Positions 8,299-15,438 of a stretch of DNA of 52,434 bases are shown in pieces. Origin of the DNA: Desulfobacteraceae bacterium (GTDB lineage Bacteria > Desulfobacterota > Syntrophobacteria > Syntrophobacterales > Syntrophobacteraceae); assembly GCA_021372055.1 (NCBI GenBank), contig JAJFVB010000168.1:1-52434 (forward strand). Direction: 5' to 3'. The stretch's first letter is position 1; each line of letters starts with the position of its first letter. Both the position numbers and the translations under genes were made by a program. The notes beneath the pieces are model-generated. The model was not told the origin of the DNA. It made no database searches and worked only from the letters and a program-made list of their open reading frames with translations.

Positions 8299-9387
8299 AT
8301 GACCATCATACACGGCGGAAACGTATACGAGCTTGCCGCTCGCTCCGGCTGCTCTCCCGACGACATCCTCGACTACAGCGCGAGCATCAATCCCCTGGGA
8401 CCGCCTCCCGGCCTCAACGATCTGCTCGCATCACATTTCCACCGGCTCCAGCATTATCCCGACATAAGGAACAGCAGCCTTATAAACGCCCTTGCGGAAT
8501 TCCACGGGATTTCGCCGGAATCCCTGGCCGTGGGAAACGGCTCAACCGAACTGATTTACTGGCTTCCCAAGGCACTCGGGACAAGGAAGGTCCTGGCGCT
8601 CATGCCGACTTTCGGAGAATACGCCAAGGCTTTCGAACTCCAGGGCTGCGAGGTCCGGAAGCTGCGATGCGGCCCGGCGCACAATTATCTGCCAACGAGG
8701 GCGCAACTGGAGGAAGCTTTCCTGGAACACCGGCCGGATACGATCCTTCTTACGCATCCCGGGAGCCCTTCGGGTTCGCTGCTCGATACGCAAGTCCGCG
8801 AATGGGTTGCGGAGCGGAGCGCGAGCGGGGACGTTCATATTATCGTTGACGAGGTCTTTGCCGATTTTTGCGAGCACGCTTCGTTTAAGGATCTCCTGGG
8901 CCGCGCCCGGAACCTGGTCCTGATTCGCTCACTCACGAAGTTCTACGGCCTGCCCGGATTGCGCATCGGATATGTCATGGCATCACCTCAAACAGCCGAA
9001 AGAATTCGGCAATCCCTTCCCCCATGGTCCGTCAACACCCTTGCGCAGGCGGCGGGAGCGTATTGTCTCAAGCAGGAGGACTACAGGCGGAGAACGCTTG
9101 ATCTGGTAACGGCGGAAAGGAAGAACATGATCCGGGAACTCTCGGCGATCAAGGGGCTCTCGCCCTTTGCCGGGGAAGCCAATTACGTGCTGGTCGAAAT
9201 GGAGCGTTCCCTGTCTCCCGCCGGGCGGCTGAGAGTGGATGTTTTCGATCGCGAGCGCATCCTCATCCGGGACTGCGGCTCGTTTGAAGGATTGGACGAA
9301 TACCACTTCCGCGTTGCCGTTCGACTGCCGGAGCAGAACAGGCGGCTCATCGACGCCTTGAGGCAATGGACAAGGTACTGCGCCTGA
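8299..9387 (+). CDS. cobD: Threonine-phosphate decarboxylase (PLP-dependent)
   Basis: This 362-residue class I/II aminotransferase-fold protein is predicted to decarboxylate L-threonine-phosphate to the (R)-1-amino-2-propanol phosphate used by CbiB. It begins IIHGGNVYELA and has DYSASINPLGPP, both characteristic of CobD. The PLP lysine is K214 in RSLTKFYGLPGLRIGY. The frame extends upstream to 8173 into cbiB, but ATG 8299 with AGGAT before it gives the family N-terminus. The cobalamin context separates it from histidinol-phosphate aminotransferase, its closest relative in sequence. Confidence 0.9.
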   Translation: MTIIHGGNVYELAARSGCSPDDILDYSASINPLGPPPGLNDLLASHFHRLQHYPDIRNSSLINALAEFHGISPESLAVGNGSTELIYWLPKALGTRKVLALMPTFGEYAKAFELQGCEVRKLRCGPAHNYLPTRAQLEEAFLEHRPDTILLTHPGSPSGSLLDTQVREWVAERSASGDVHIIVDEVFADFCEHASFKDLLGRARNLVLIRSLTKFYGLPGLRIGYVMASPQTAERIRQSLPPWSVNTLAQAAGAYCLKQEDYRRRTLDLVTAERKNMIRELSAIKGLSPFAGEANYVLVEMERSLSPAGRLRVDVFDRERILIRDCGSFEGLDEYHFRVAVRLPEQNRRLIDALRQWTRYCA

Positions 9388-9396
9388 TTTTCGCTT

Positions 9397-9657
9397 TCAG
9401 TGATGGTGATGATCGTCTTTCAGGAAAAGCCTGTGGTATTCGTCGTCGCTTAAATGCTTGCGCATGAGTTCCGACATCAGGCTGAAACATTGCTCGATCT
9501 CGTCATCGGAAAGGCGAGGCACAATTTCGCGAAGAAATTCGTCATCGGAGAACTTCTGCAGGTAAATCTTGAGGGACATCTCGTCCACTTCCCTCGAAAG
9601 CCCGAAAGCTACCATTCCGTCGTATTCTTCCACAATCGTGTGCTTGTGCTTGGGCAT
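9397..9657 (-). CDS. Small acidic protein with SDDE repeats and His tail
   Basis: An 86-residue cytosolic protein with no family I recognise. It starts MPKHKHTIVEEYDGMV after a good GGAGGA site; the frame upstream of this start is not needed. Three short repeats (FSDDEFL, LSDDEIE, LSDDEYH) suggest repeated helical caps, and the protein ends DDHHHH, which could bind divalent metal. It converges with cobD, with only 9 bp between the stops. A link to cobalt handling is tempting because of the neighbour, but that is speculation. Confidence 0.65.
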   Translation of the reverse strand: MPKHKHTIVEEYDGMVAFGLSREVDEMSLKIYLQKFSDDEFLREIVPRLSDDEIEQCFSLMSELMRKHLSDDEYHRLFLKDDHHHH

Positions 9658-9892
9658 TCTTCTTTCCTCCATGACATGGAACAGGCTGCTTCGTGCGGTC
9701 ACAAACCGAAACGGGGCATAAACATGCGTTTAGCCGAAAGACTAGCGGATTTCCGGGCTCGCCGGTGGCAACTGCTACGGCACGGAAAGGAGGAGAGTAT
9801 ACTCCAAGTCGCGATGAGGCGGGAAATGTTTTCGGAGCACGGACAACGGGCTTCATAGCCGGCTCGACCGGGACCCGGCAGTGCGGCTAAGC

Positions 9893-10018
9893 GCCAATAA
9901 GCCGTGGGGAGGTTGCTCCTCATTTTGGCGCAAGCGCCAAATCGCCCAGCCTACGCGCGTGCGCGTCGGCTGGGCCAGAAATCCCGAGGGGGCGCGGGGG
10001 AAATCATTTCCCCCGCTC
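9893..10018 (-). repeat. Structured intergenic repeat, copy B (inverted)
   Basis: Read on the minus strand this copy begins with the same GCGGGGGAAA/TTTCCCCCGC stem as copy A and shares the following 15-20 bases exactly. The second stem differs in sequence but keeps pairing (CAGCC and GGCTG at its base instead of CCTTA and TAAGG), the same ACGCGC/GCGCGT top being kept. Then come GCGCCAAAATGAG and CTCCCCACGG. The tail module is missing. It fills the gap between the His-tailed protein and the FecR-like gene; the remaining 9658-9892 stretch shows nothing recognisable. Confidence 0.8.
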
Positions 10019-10061
10019 TTTTCCATGAGTTCTATCTTGAAGCCGGCCGCAGTTGGAGGGC

Positions 10062-12236
10062 CTATCGCCTTCCACCGCCGCCGAAACCGCCGCCGCCACC
10101 ACCGGAGGGTCCTCCACCGCCACGGGGAACAGCCATTGCACCGCCACCGCCACCTCCTCCGCCACCGCGAGGAGCCGACATCATCGGAGCCCCACCACCA
10201 CGGGGAGCACCGCTAAACCCGCCGCCGCGAGGAGCCGACGTCACGGCTCCACCGCGCGGGCCGCTGTAGCCGCTCCGGGGAGCGGACTGCATCGACGATC
10301 CTCTGGAGCTTCCGGAAAATCCGCTGCCGCCTGACCGGCCCTGATAGGACGGCGCGGCACTGCGGCCCTGGAAGCCCTGCCTTCCGGAAGGCGAGGTCGC
10401 GCGGAACTGCTGAGAGGTACCGGGGGCCGTGCTCATGCCGCTCCTCGGGCTCTGAACGCTGCGGCCGGAAATATCAGAATCCCTCGATGATCTGCCCGAT
10501 CCGGTGAAACCGGCTGGAGATCTCGAAGTCTGCTGCCTTCCCGTCGAGAACTGCTGAGACCGGGTTCCGGCCGCGCCGGTCCCCTGCAGCGTCTGGTTTC
10601 TACCGGACCTGGCCGCGGCGCCCGCACCCCTTCCGCTCTGAACCGCTCCCAACCGAGAGGTCGTGGAAGGCTGGACCGTTCTCGGACTTCCAACCAGGGC
10701 ACGAGATCCGCCCGCCGTCCCGCTTGAAATTCCGGGTGTCGCCACCTGCGCGCCGGCAGTCGGCCGGCCCGTCCTTGCCGTACTGGCCTGTTGCTGGATG
10801 GTCCTGCCGTTCACACGATCGGAAACCTGGCTGAAACGCGCCGCATTCCTGTCGACCCGTGCCGTCACGGTCGAATCGGGCCGCGTCGTCGGAGTCCTGT
10901 TCGTGAAATTGAACCGGTCCCTGGAATTACCCACGCTCCCGAGCATCTGATTGTTCACGACCGGAGATGTCCTGAACTGGTTTCTCAGAGCAGCCCTGTC
11001 CGCCGGAGTGGCGAGCCCGGCATAATTGTTCCGAGTGAAATCGCCATGCCGGATAACCCTGGCGTGGTCGAAATTATGGAATCTCGCGTAATCGTAATGG
11101 TGATGGCGGTCTCCTCTCCAGGGAAAACCCCAAGGCCCCCACCATCGGTGTGCATAGTACGGCTCCCAGGGAAGAAGGGGGAACCACCCGATACTCACGT
11201 CCGAATAGAGCCAGCCGACCCTTCCCGGATACCAGGAAAAACCGATCCCCCAATAGGGTACGCCAAACCCCACGGAAACGACCGGAGGAGCCCAGTACCA
11301 ATAATCGTTGGCCTGGAACCAATATCCGTAATGGCTGGTGGTATACCCCCAGGGTTCGTACGGAATCCAGGTGTAATCCCCGTACCAGTCCGTCCACCGC
11401 CCGACGGTGTAAGGAGCCCATCCGGAATCGACATAGGTGGGCCGCCATACCTGACGGTACTGACCTTCATAGTAGACCCGGTCCCAACGGCCGTTTTCGT
11501 CCAATACCCTCGCGTCTTCGCGGATGCCCTCGGGCAGATATCTCACGGATTCGCCCTTGGTTTCGATGTTCTTGGCGAGTACGGTATCACGGGAGATGTT
11601 CCAGTCGTCCCATTGGCTGTCGACTTTTCCGTCACCGGCGCTTGTCTGCTTATTATCGGCCAGGATGGACATGGCGCCCGGCGTCAGGTCGTAGCGGGTA
11701 CCGTCCGTATCGTGAACGAAATCCACATTTCCCCTCAGGGCAATAATCTCTACCGATTGATCCCCGACGTAGACATCGAAGGCCGATCCGGGCTCACCCA
11801 ACGCATACCCGAAAGGTGTCGTGGCCTTGAGGACGGTCTTGTCGTTACGGCCTATGAAACGCGCCATTCCGGATGCCACATCGACTTCGGTGGCATCGCT
11901 TTTCAGCGCGATGACCTGCACCTGGGAATTCGCCCCGATTCTCATCCACGTCCCGTTGGGAATCAAAAACTCCGCCTTGCTGTTTTCACCCGAATAGAGC
12001 GCGTCTTCGAGACCGAATGGAGAATCCTTCACGGCGACCACCCAGTCCTTTTGTTCGGGCACGTAGCGGAGTATTTCACCCTCCGCGAGTGAAAGGCGCC
12101 CGACAATTACGCCCTCCTTGGCCTCCTTTTGCTGCCGGGGCTGACCGGGACTCTGGGGCCGCGCTGACCAGGCCGCGGGCGCAGCCAGGCAAACCAACAG
12201 AAAACCCAGCAAGAATTCCTTTCCTAAGTTTCTCAT
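10062..12236 (-). CDS. Secreted FecR / DUF6600-like protein with Gly-rich tail
   Basis: A 724-residue exported protein. A signal peptide (LLGFLLVCLAAPAAWSA) is followed by a FecR-like beta domain (about residues 40-200, with GTWMRIGANSQVQVIAL and GSAFDVYVGDQSVEIIALRG). Next is a Trp/Tyr/Pro-rich segment (about 260-400, for example YTWIPYEPWGY) of the DUF6600 kind. A Ser/Thr/Gln-rich linker and a very Gly-rich C-terminus (about 650-724) complete it. It lacks a transmembrane anchor other than the signal, so it is probably periplasmic or surface-attached. No FecI sigma factor is adjacent, so a signalling role like that of FecR is unsupported. The function is unknown. Confidence 0.8.
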   Translation of the reverse strand: MRNLGKEFLLGFLLVCLAAPAAWSARPQSPGQPRQQKEAKEGVIVGRLSLAEGEILRYVPEQKDWVVAVKDSPFGLEDALYSGENSKAEFLIPNGTWMRIGANSQVQVIALKSDATEVDVASGMARFIGRNDKTVLKATTPFGYALGEPGSAFDVYVGDQSVEIIALRGNVDFVHDTDGTRYDLTPGAMSILADNKQTSAGDGKVDSQWDDWNISRDTVLAKNIETKGESVRYLPEGIREDARVLDENGRWDRVYYEGQYRQVWRPTYVDSGWAPYTVGRWTDWYGDYTWIPYEPWGYTTSHYGYWFQANDYWYWAPPVVSVGFGVPYWGIGFSWYPGRVGWLYSDVSIGWFPLLPWEPYYAHRWWGPWGFPWRGDRHHHYDYARFHNFDHARVIRHGDFTRNNYAGLATPADRAALRNQFRTSPVVNNQMLGSVGNSRDRFNFTNRTPTTRPDSTVTARVDRNAARFSQVSDRVNGRTIQQQASTARTGRPTAGAQVATPGISSGTAGGSRALVGSPRTVQPSTTSRLGAVQSGRGAGAAARSGRNQTLQGTGAAGTRSQQFSTGRQQTSRSPAGFTGSGRSSRDSDISGRSVQSPRSGMSTAPGTSQQFRATSPSGRQGFQGRSAAPSYQGRSGGSGFSGSSRGSSMQSAPRSGYSGPRGGAVTSAPRGGGFSGAPRGGGAPMMSAPRGGGGGGGGGAMAVPRGGGGPSGGGGGGFGGGGRR

Positions 12237-12489
12237 CTCACACCTCCTGGTGCAACCAAACGAACTTGCGGCCAGAGCCGCTGGATTGCTTTCCCCCGGC
12301 CGTTATATTCTTATTGATAATACCAACTTAATACTTGCTTACCGTCATAGACGGGCATTTCACGGGAATAGTCTACATTCTCCCCCAAATTCCATCTCGA
12401 GGCCAATAGAAATGACGGATGGCGCAAAGCGCCTTATAATGGAGGCAATGAAGTCTCTCGCGTTGTCTCAACTCTTTGGAGGTCCGCAC

Positions 12490-12948
12490 ATGCTAAAGGC
12501 CAAAGACATCATGTCAAAAGAAGTGGTGAGCGTTTCTCCGGACATGGAAGTGACGGCGGTGGCAAGACTGCTTCTCGAAAGACACTTCAACGGAGTGCCG
12601 GTCGTCGACGAGTCGGGAAAGCTGCTGGGGATTATCTGCCAGAGCGATCTCGTGGCGGAGCAGAAAAAGCTGCCGATTCCCTCCTTCTTCACTCTGCTCG
12701 ACACCTTCATCCCGCTATTTTCACAGACCGAAAGAGAAAAGGACCTCCAGAAGATTGCGGCCGTCAAGGCACGCCAGGCTATGACTCAGGATCCTCTCAC
12801 CGTAGGTCCGGAAACCATTCTGGAGGAGATAGCCTCCATTATGGTGAACAAGCACTGCCACACAATTCCCGTGGTCCGCGACGGAAAGCTCGTGGGGATT
12901 ATCGGCAAGGAAGACGTTCTGAGAACGCTCCTGTCTCAGAGCCAGTAA
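12490..12948 (+). CDS. CBS-domain protein
   Basis: A 152-residue protein made almost entirely of a tandem CBS pair. CBS1 (residues 1-60) contains MLKAKDIMSKEVVSVSPD and GVPVVDESGKLLGII; CBS2 (about 95-150) contains MTQDPLTVGPETILEEI and TIPVVRDGKLVGII. Such stand-alone pairs bind adenine nucleotides and act as energy sensors. The frame is open to 12250, but ATG 12490 has a strong GGAGGT site and begins the first CBS motif. It is transcribed away from the FecR-like gene and is followed by a strong hairpin terminator. The partner protein is not evident. Confidence 0.9.
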   Translation: MLKAKDIMSKEVVSVSPDMEVTAVARLLLERHFNGVPVVDESGKLLGIICQSDLVAEQKKLPIPSFFTLLDTFIPLFSQTEREKDLQKIAAVKARQAMTQDPLTVGPETILEEIASIMVNKHCHTIPVVRDGKLVGIIGKEDVLRTLLSQSQ

Positions 12949-12987
12949 AACCAGGAAGGCAAGTCGGGATCAGATTGCGGCGCCAAA

Positions 12988-13027
12988 GAAAAACCGGTTC
13001 TCCACAGCAGTGGAAAACCGGTTTTTC
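12988..13027. terminator. Rho-independent terminator, probably bidirectional
   Basis: The arms GAAAAACCGGTT (12988-12999) and AACCGGTTTTTC (13016-13027) pair perfectly, with an inner CCAC/GTGG pairing near the loop. The arms supply T-runs in both directions. It lies after the CBS gene (plus) and before the end of the DUF1573 gene (minus), and can serve both. Confidence 0.8.
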
Positions 13028-13050
13028 AAACAGCCGATGGGATGCGGGGA

Positions 13051-13467
13051 TCAGTGATCCGATGCGGCCCGCGAGGTGCTGGCCTTTCCCATAACAAACA
13101 GGCTAAAGTAGGAGTTTTTGGGATCGTTTGTCAGGACGAGCGCCGATTTCTTGGACTCGCCGGTACAGCCTTTCGGATTGAGCTTCACAGTGATGCGTCC
13201 CTGCCCTCCGGGCGGGATTACCCTGTCAAAATGGGCAGCCGTGCTGCCTCAGCCGGGAAGCACTTTTTTGATCTCCAGGGGCGCCGTTCCGGCATTCTTC
13301 ACCATGAAGTCGTGCGCGTATTCCCGCCCATCGATCAACTCACCGAAATTCCAACTCGTTTCGGACATCTGCACAACCGGGACTTGCGGATTTGCCGTTT
13401 GTGCCTGCAGCGCGCCGGCCAGAGCCAGCACAAAAAACACCACGAAAAACAGCCTTGCCACTTTCAT
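13051..13467 (-). CDS. DUF1573 protein with in-frame TGA; candidate selenoprotein
   Basis: The gene starts at ATG 13467 behind AAGGAGG and encodes a signal peptide (RLFFVVFFVLALAGALQA). It then gives a DUF1573 Ig-like domain: WNFGELIDGREYAHDF, then KNAGTAPLEIKKVLPG. Codon 73 (13249-13251) is TGA, yet the same frame continues for 65 codons with clear family sequence: GSTAAHFDRVIPPGGQGRIT and SALVLTNDPKNSYFSLFVMG, ending at TGA 13051. In ordinary family members this point reads PxCGCTxA, so the TGA replaces the first Cys and the second Cys is Ser. Read through, the product is 138 residues with Sec73 and of normal length. The alternative is a nonsense pseudogene. Confidence 0.7.
13219..13248 (-). 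promoter_or_regulatory. Candidate bacterial SECIS hairpins
   Basis: Directly after the in-frame TGA the transcript can form GGCAGC/GCTGCC with a 3-nt loop (13234-13248). Alternatively it can form TGCCC/GGGTA with a 9-nt loop, ATTTTGACA (13219-13237). The loop G of the second lies about 22 nt after the TGA, inside the 16-37 nt window known for bacterial SECIS elements. The sequence is also coding, so these hairpins could be chance. Confidence 0.35.
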
Positions 13468-13603
13468 TCACGACCTCCTTGAGAAATCAACCTGCTCCGC
13501 TCTCAGTTACGAGAATATGCAACCAGAATGCCACGTTTCAGACCGCGACACAATGGAAATAGAAGGCAACGACGGTTCCAGCGCATACGGGGAAAACCCT
13601 AGG

Positions 13604-14200
13604 CTATCGCTCTTTCCTGAGCACCGCGAGAATGCCGAAAAACTTGTGTTCGAGGCTTGCGACCGGGGTGAAACCCGTAAGGTCGAGGGCCTGCTTCAGC
13701 TCCGGACTCCGGAACCTGTTTTCGGCAGGGTGCAGGAGAATATGCTTCGTAAGGATGTTCTGATACAGGGGGGGGTAAATCTCTTCGAGGAAATAAACGC
13801 CGCCGGGCTTTATGACGCGTCCGATCTCAGAGAGCGCGCCCTGCCAGGCAGGCACATGATGGAGTACTCCAAACCCGAAAACCGCATCGAAGACCCCGTC
13901 GGGGTGCGGCAAATGGAGAGCGTCAGCCGTCAAAAAAGCGACGCCGCGCGCCTCCTCCGGCGCAAGGTATTTCATCGCCCTGCGGATCATCATAAAATCG
14001 AGGTCGGATGCGCACATCACCGAAGGGGAAAACTCCTTGCGGATGATCGAAGCACCGGCACCCCTTCCGCAGCCGATTTCGAGGAACACGCCTCCCGGGG
14101 GAAGCGGCATGCGCTTCCTCATCCACCCGATCTCGATTCGCTGCTGGAAAACCCTCGAGGGATTATTGACCACCAGCAACTCTGCCCAGTTGAGTTTCAT
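13604..14200 (-). CDS. Class I SAM-dependent methyltransferase
   Basis: A 198-residue protein with SAM-binding motif I FLEIGCGRGAGASII, an acidic residue after strand 2 (ASDLDF), and the Methyltransf_11 pattern FDAVFGFGVLHHVPAW followed by VIKPGGVYFLEE. The frame is open to 14239, overlapping ubiE, but ATG 14200 leaves a 4-bp gap and a normal N-terminus, so it is preferred. It is probably co-transcribed with ubiE. The substrate is unknown; its place after ubiE suggests a lipid or quinone-related acceptor, which is inference. Confidence 0.85.
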   Translation of the reverse strand: MKLNWAELLVVNNPSRVFQQRIEIGWMRKRMPLPPGGVFLEIGCGRGAGASIIRKEFSPSVMCASDLDFMMIRRAMKYLAPEEARGVAFLTADALHLPHPDGVFDAVFGFGVLHHVPAWQGALSEIGRVIKPGGVYFLEEIYPPLYQNILTKHILLHPAENRFRSPELKQALDLTGFTPVASLEHKFFGILAVLRKER

Positions 14201-14204
14201 CGAA

Positions 14205-14942
14205 TCAGCCGGTTTTCCTGCCCAGGTGGACAACTGCAATGCCGTCGGTCAGCCTTCGGTATCGTACTCCGGAAAAACCGATTCCCTCGAGTATTCCTCT
14301 CAGACGGTCCGGATCCGGAAAGAGCCGTATGGATTCGGGGAGGTACGTATACGCCGGCCGGCAGTTGGCGAAGACCCGACCCAGAAGGGGCATGACATGG
14401 AAGGAGTAAAAATCGTAGAGGCTGCGAAACCACGGAGTGACGGGCTCGGAGAACTCCAGGCACATAAACGTGCCGCCGGGCCTCAACACCCTGTGCATCT
14501 CGCGGAAGCCGTTTTCGAAATGCGTGAGGTTGCGAATACCGAAACCGACCATCGCGGCGTCGAAAGAATCATCGGGAAGCGCAATGCTCTCTGCATCGCC
14601 CTGGACCCAGGAGACAATCCCTCCATGAGGCGAGGCGTAGGTTTTCGGCCTGCCCGCGTCCATCATTTCCCAGTTGATATCGTAGAGGACGATCCCGCCC
14701 GAAGGCCCGACCCTCTCGGCCGCCATGCGCGACAGATCGCCGGTCCCCCCGCATACGTCCAGGACCCTGTCGCCCTCGCGCAGACCCATCATCCCGACCG
14801 CAATCCTCTTCCACTGGTAGTGGATGCCGAGGCTGAGCAGCGTGTTCATCGCGTCATACTTTCGCGCAACGCTGCTGAAATGCCGACGGACCCATTCTTC
14901 CTTATCCCTTTCGGGAATTGTAAGGAAACCGAAATGGGTCAT
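14205..14942 (-). CDS. ubiE: Demethylmenaquinone methyltransferase
   Basis: A 245-residue C-methyltransferase for the last step of menaquinone synthesis. The start MTHFGF, followed by SSVARKYDAMN, matches the canonical UbiE/MenG opening. Other family marks are DVCGGTGDLS (SAM motif), FDAAMVGFGIRN, CLEFSEP and the segment DFYSFHVMPLLG. The frame is open to 15017, adding 25 residues, so the exact start is uncertain; ATG 14942 is chosen by homology although its ribosome site is weak. An anaerobe with DsrMKJOP would use menaquinone, so the menG role fits best. Confidence 0.92.
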   Translation of the reverse strand: MTHFGFLTIPERDKEEWVRRHFSSVARKYDAMNTLLSLGIHYQWKRIAVGMMGLREGDRVLDVCGGTGDLSRMAAERVGPSGGIVLYDINWEMMDAGRPKTYASPHGGIVSWVQGDAESIALPDDSFDAAMVGFGIRNLTHFENGFREMHRVLRPGGTFMCLEFSEPVTPWFRSLYDFYSFHVMPLLGRVFANCRPAYTYLPESIRLFPDPDRLRGILEGIGFSGVRYRRLTDGIAVVHLGRKTG

Positions 14943-15042
14943 CTTTTCGGCATCGGAGATTTGTGGTCTTGGCGTTTTCAACCGGCAGGGCTCTCGGGCT
15001 AACCGCAAGGGCGGCATGGAAGAGACACGAAACCAGAAGCGC

Positions 15043-15237
15043 TCACACGGGCTTGATTACGAGCCCGGACCGGATGCAGCGTGTGCAGGCGCGAACCCTT
15101 TTGACCGTTCCGTCCGGACGGACATGGCGAACCTGCTGAAGATTGGGAAACCAGATGCGCTTTGTCTTGTTGTTTGCGTGGCTGACGTTGTTCCCGACAT
15201 GGGGCGTCTTGCCGCAGAACTCACAAATCCTGCTCAT
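15043..15237 (-). CDS. rpmB: 50S ribosomal protein L28, zinc-ribbon type
   Basis: A 64-residue protein that fits L28 in length and sequence ([20 protein letters not shown], then KRIWFPNLQ). It keeps the four zinc ligands (Cys5, Cys8, Cys51 and Cys54), so it is the C+ form. ATG 15237 has an AAGGA site nine bases upstream; an ATG 7 codons earlier is not needed. A well-formed promoter lies about 65 bp upstream at 15301-15329. Confidence 0.97.
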   Translation of the reverse strand: MSRICEFCGKTPHVGNNVSHANNKTKRIWFPNLQQVRHVRPDGTVKRVRACTRCIRSGLVIKPV

Positions 15238-15300
15238 GATCCATATTCCTTTCGGCAAACTGCGAGCTCGGGGAGCCCGGATTTAAAGATCGAATTTATT

Positions 15301-15329
15301 TTTATAGCAGAAACGGCGCCGGTTAACAA
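15301..15329 (-). promoter_or_regulatory. Sigma-70 type promoter of rpmB
   Basis: On the minus strand the -35 TTGTTA (15329-15324) and the -10 TATAAA (15306-15301) are 17 bp apart, and TGC directly before the -10 makes it an extended -10. Transcription would start near 15294, about 57 nt before the rpmB start codon. Confidence 0.65.
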
Positions 15330-15339
15330 CCCTATTTGT

Positions 15340-15354
15340 ATAGCACAGTGCTAT
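15340..15354. promoter_or_regulatory. Palindrome upstream of the rpmB promoter
   Basis: ATAGCAC and GTGCTAT are perfect 7-bp arms around one central base. The site ends 10 bp upstream of the rpmB -35 element, where an activator or repressor dimer could sit. I do not recognise the regulator; it is unlike the Zur sites I know. The rest of the 15259-15438 gap holds only a run of ten C at 15415-15424. Confidence 0.45.
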
Positions 15355-15438
15355 CACCTACAGGCTTAACGCACCGCACCTGCATCCCGCGCGCGAGCCG
15401 GCCGCGAGGCAGCGCCCCCCCCCCGAAAAACCGCTCAA

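Noticed and set aside
9904..10269. Plus-strand Pro-rich frame over the end of the FecR-like gene
   Set aside because: It is the complement of the Gly-rich tail (GGC/GGT codons read as GCC/ACC/CCG); no ribosome site or domain supports it.
13249..13251. The in-frame TGA as a simple frameshift or assembly error
   Set aside because: The reading frame is the same on both sides, so it is not a frameshift. A point error cannot be excluded, but its position at the conserved Cys favours Sec.
13118..14395. A 425-codon plus-strand frame across the DUF1573 and methyltransferase genes
   Set aside because: It is antisense to two genes with recognisable domains and shows no domain of its own.
15415..15424. 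Run of ten C between rpmB and the TgpA-like gene as a possible phase-variable tract
   Set aside because: It lies outside coding sequence and outside the rpmB promoter, beyond the end of the transglutaminase gene, so slippage would not switch a visible gene.
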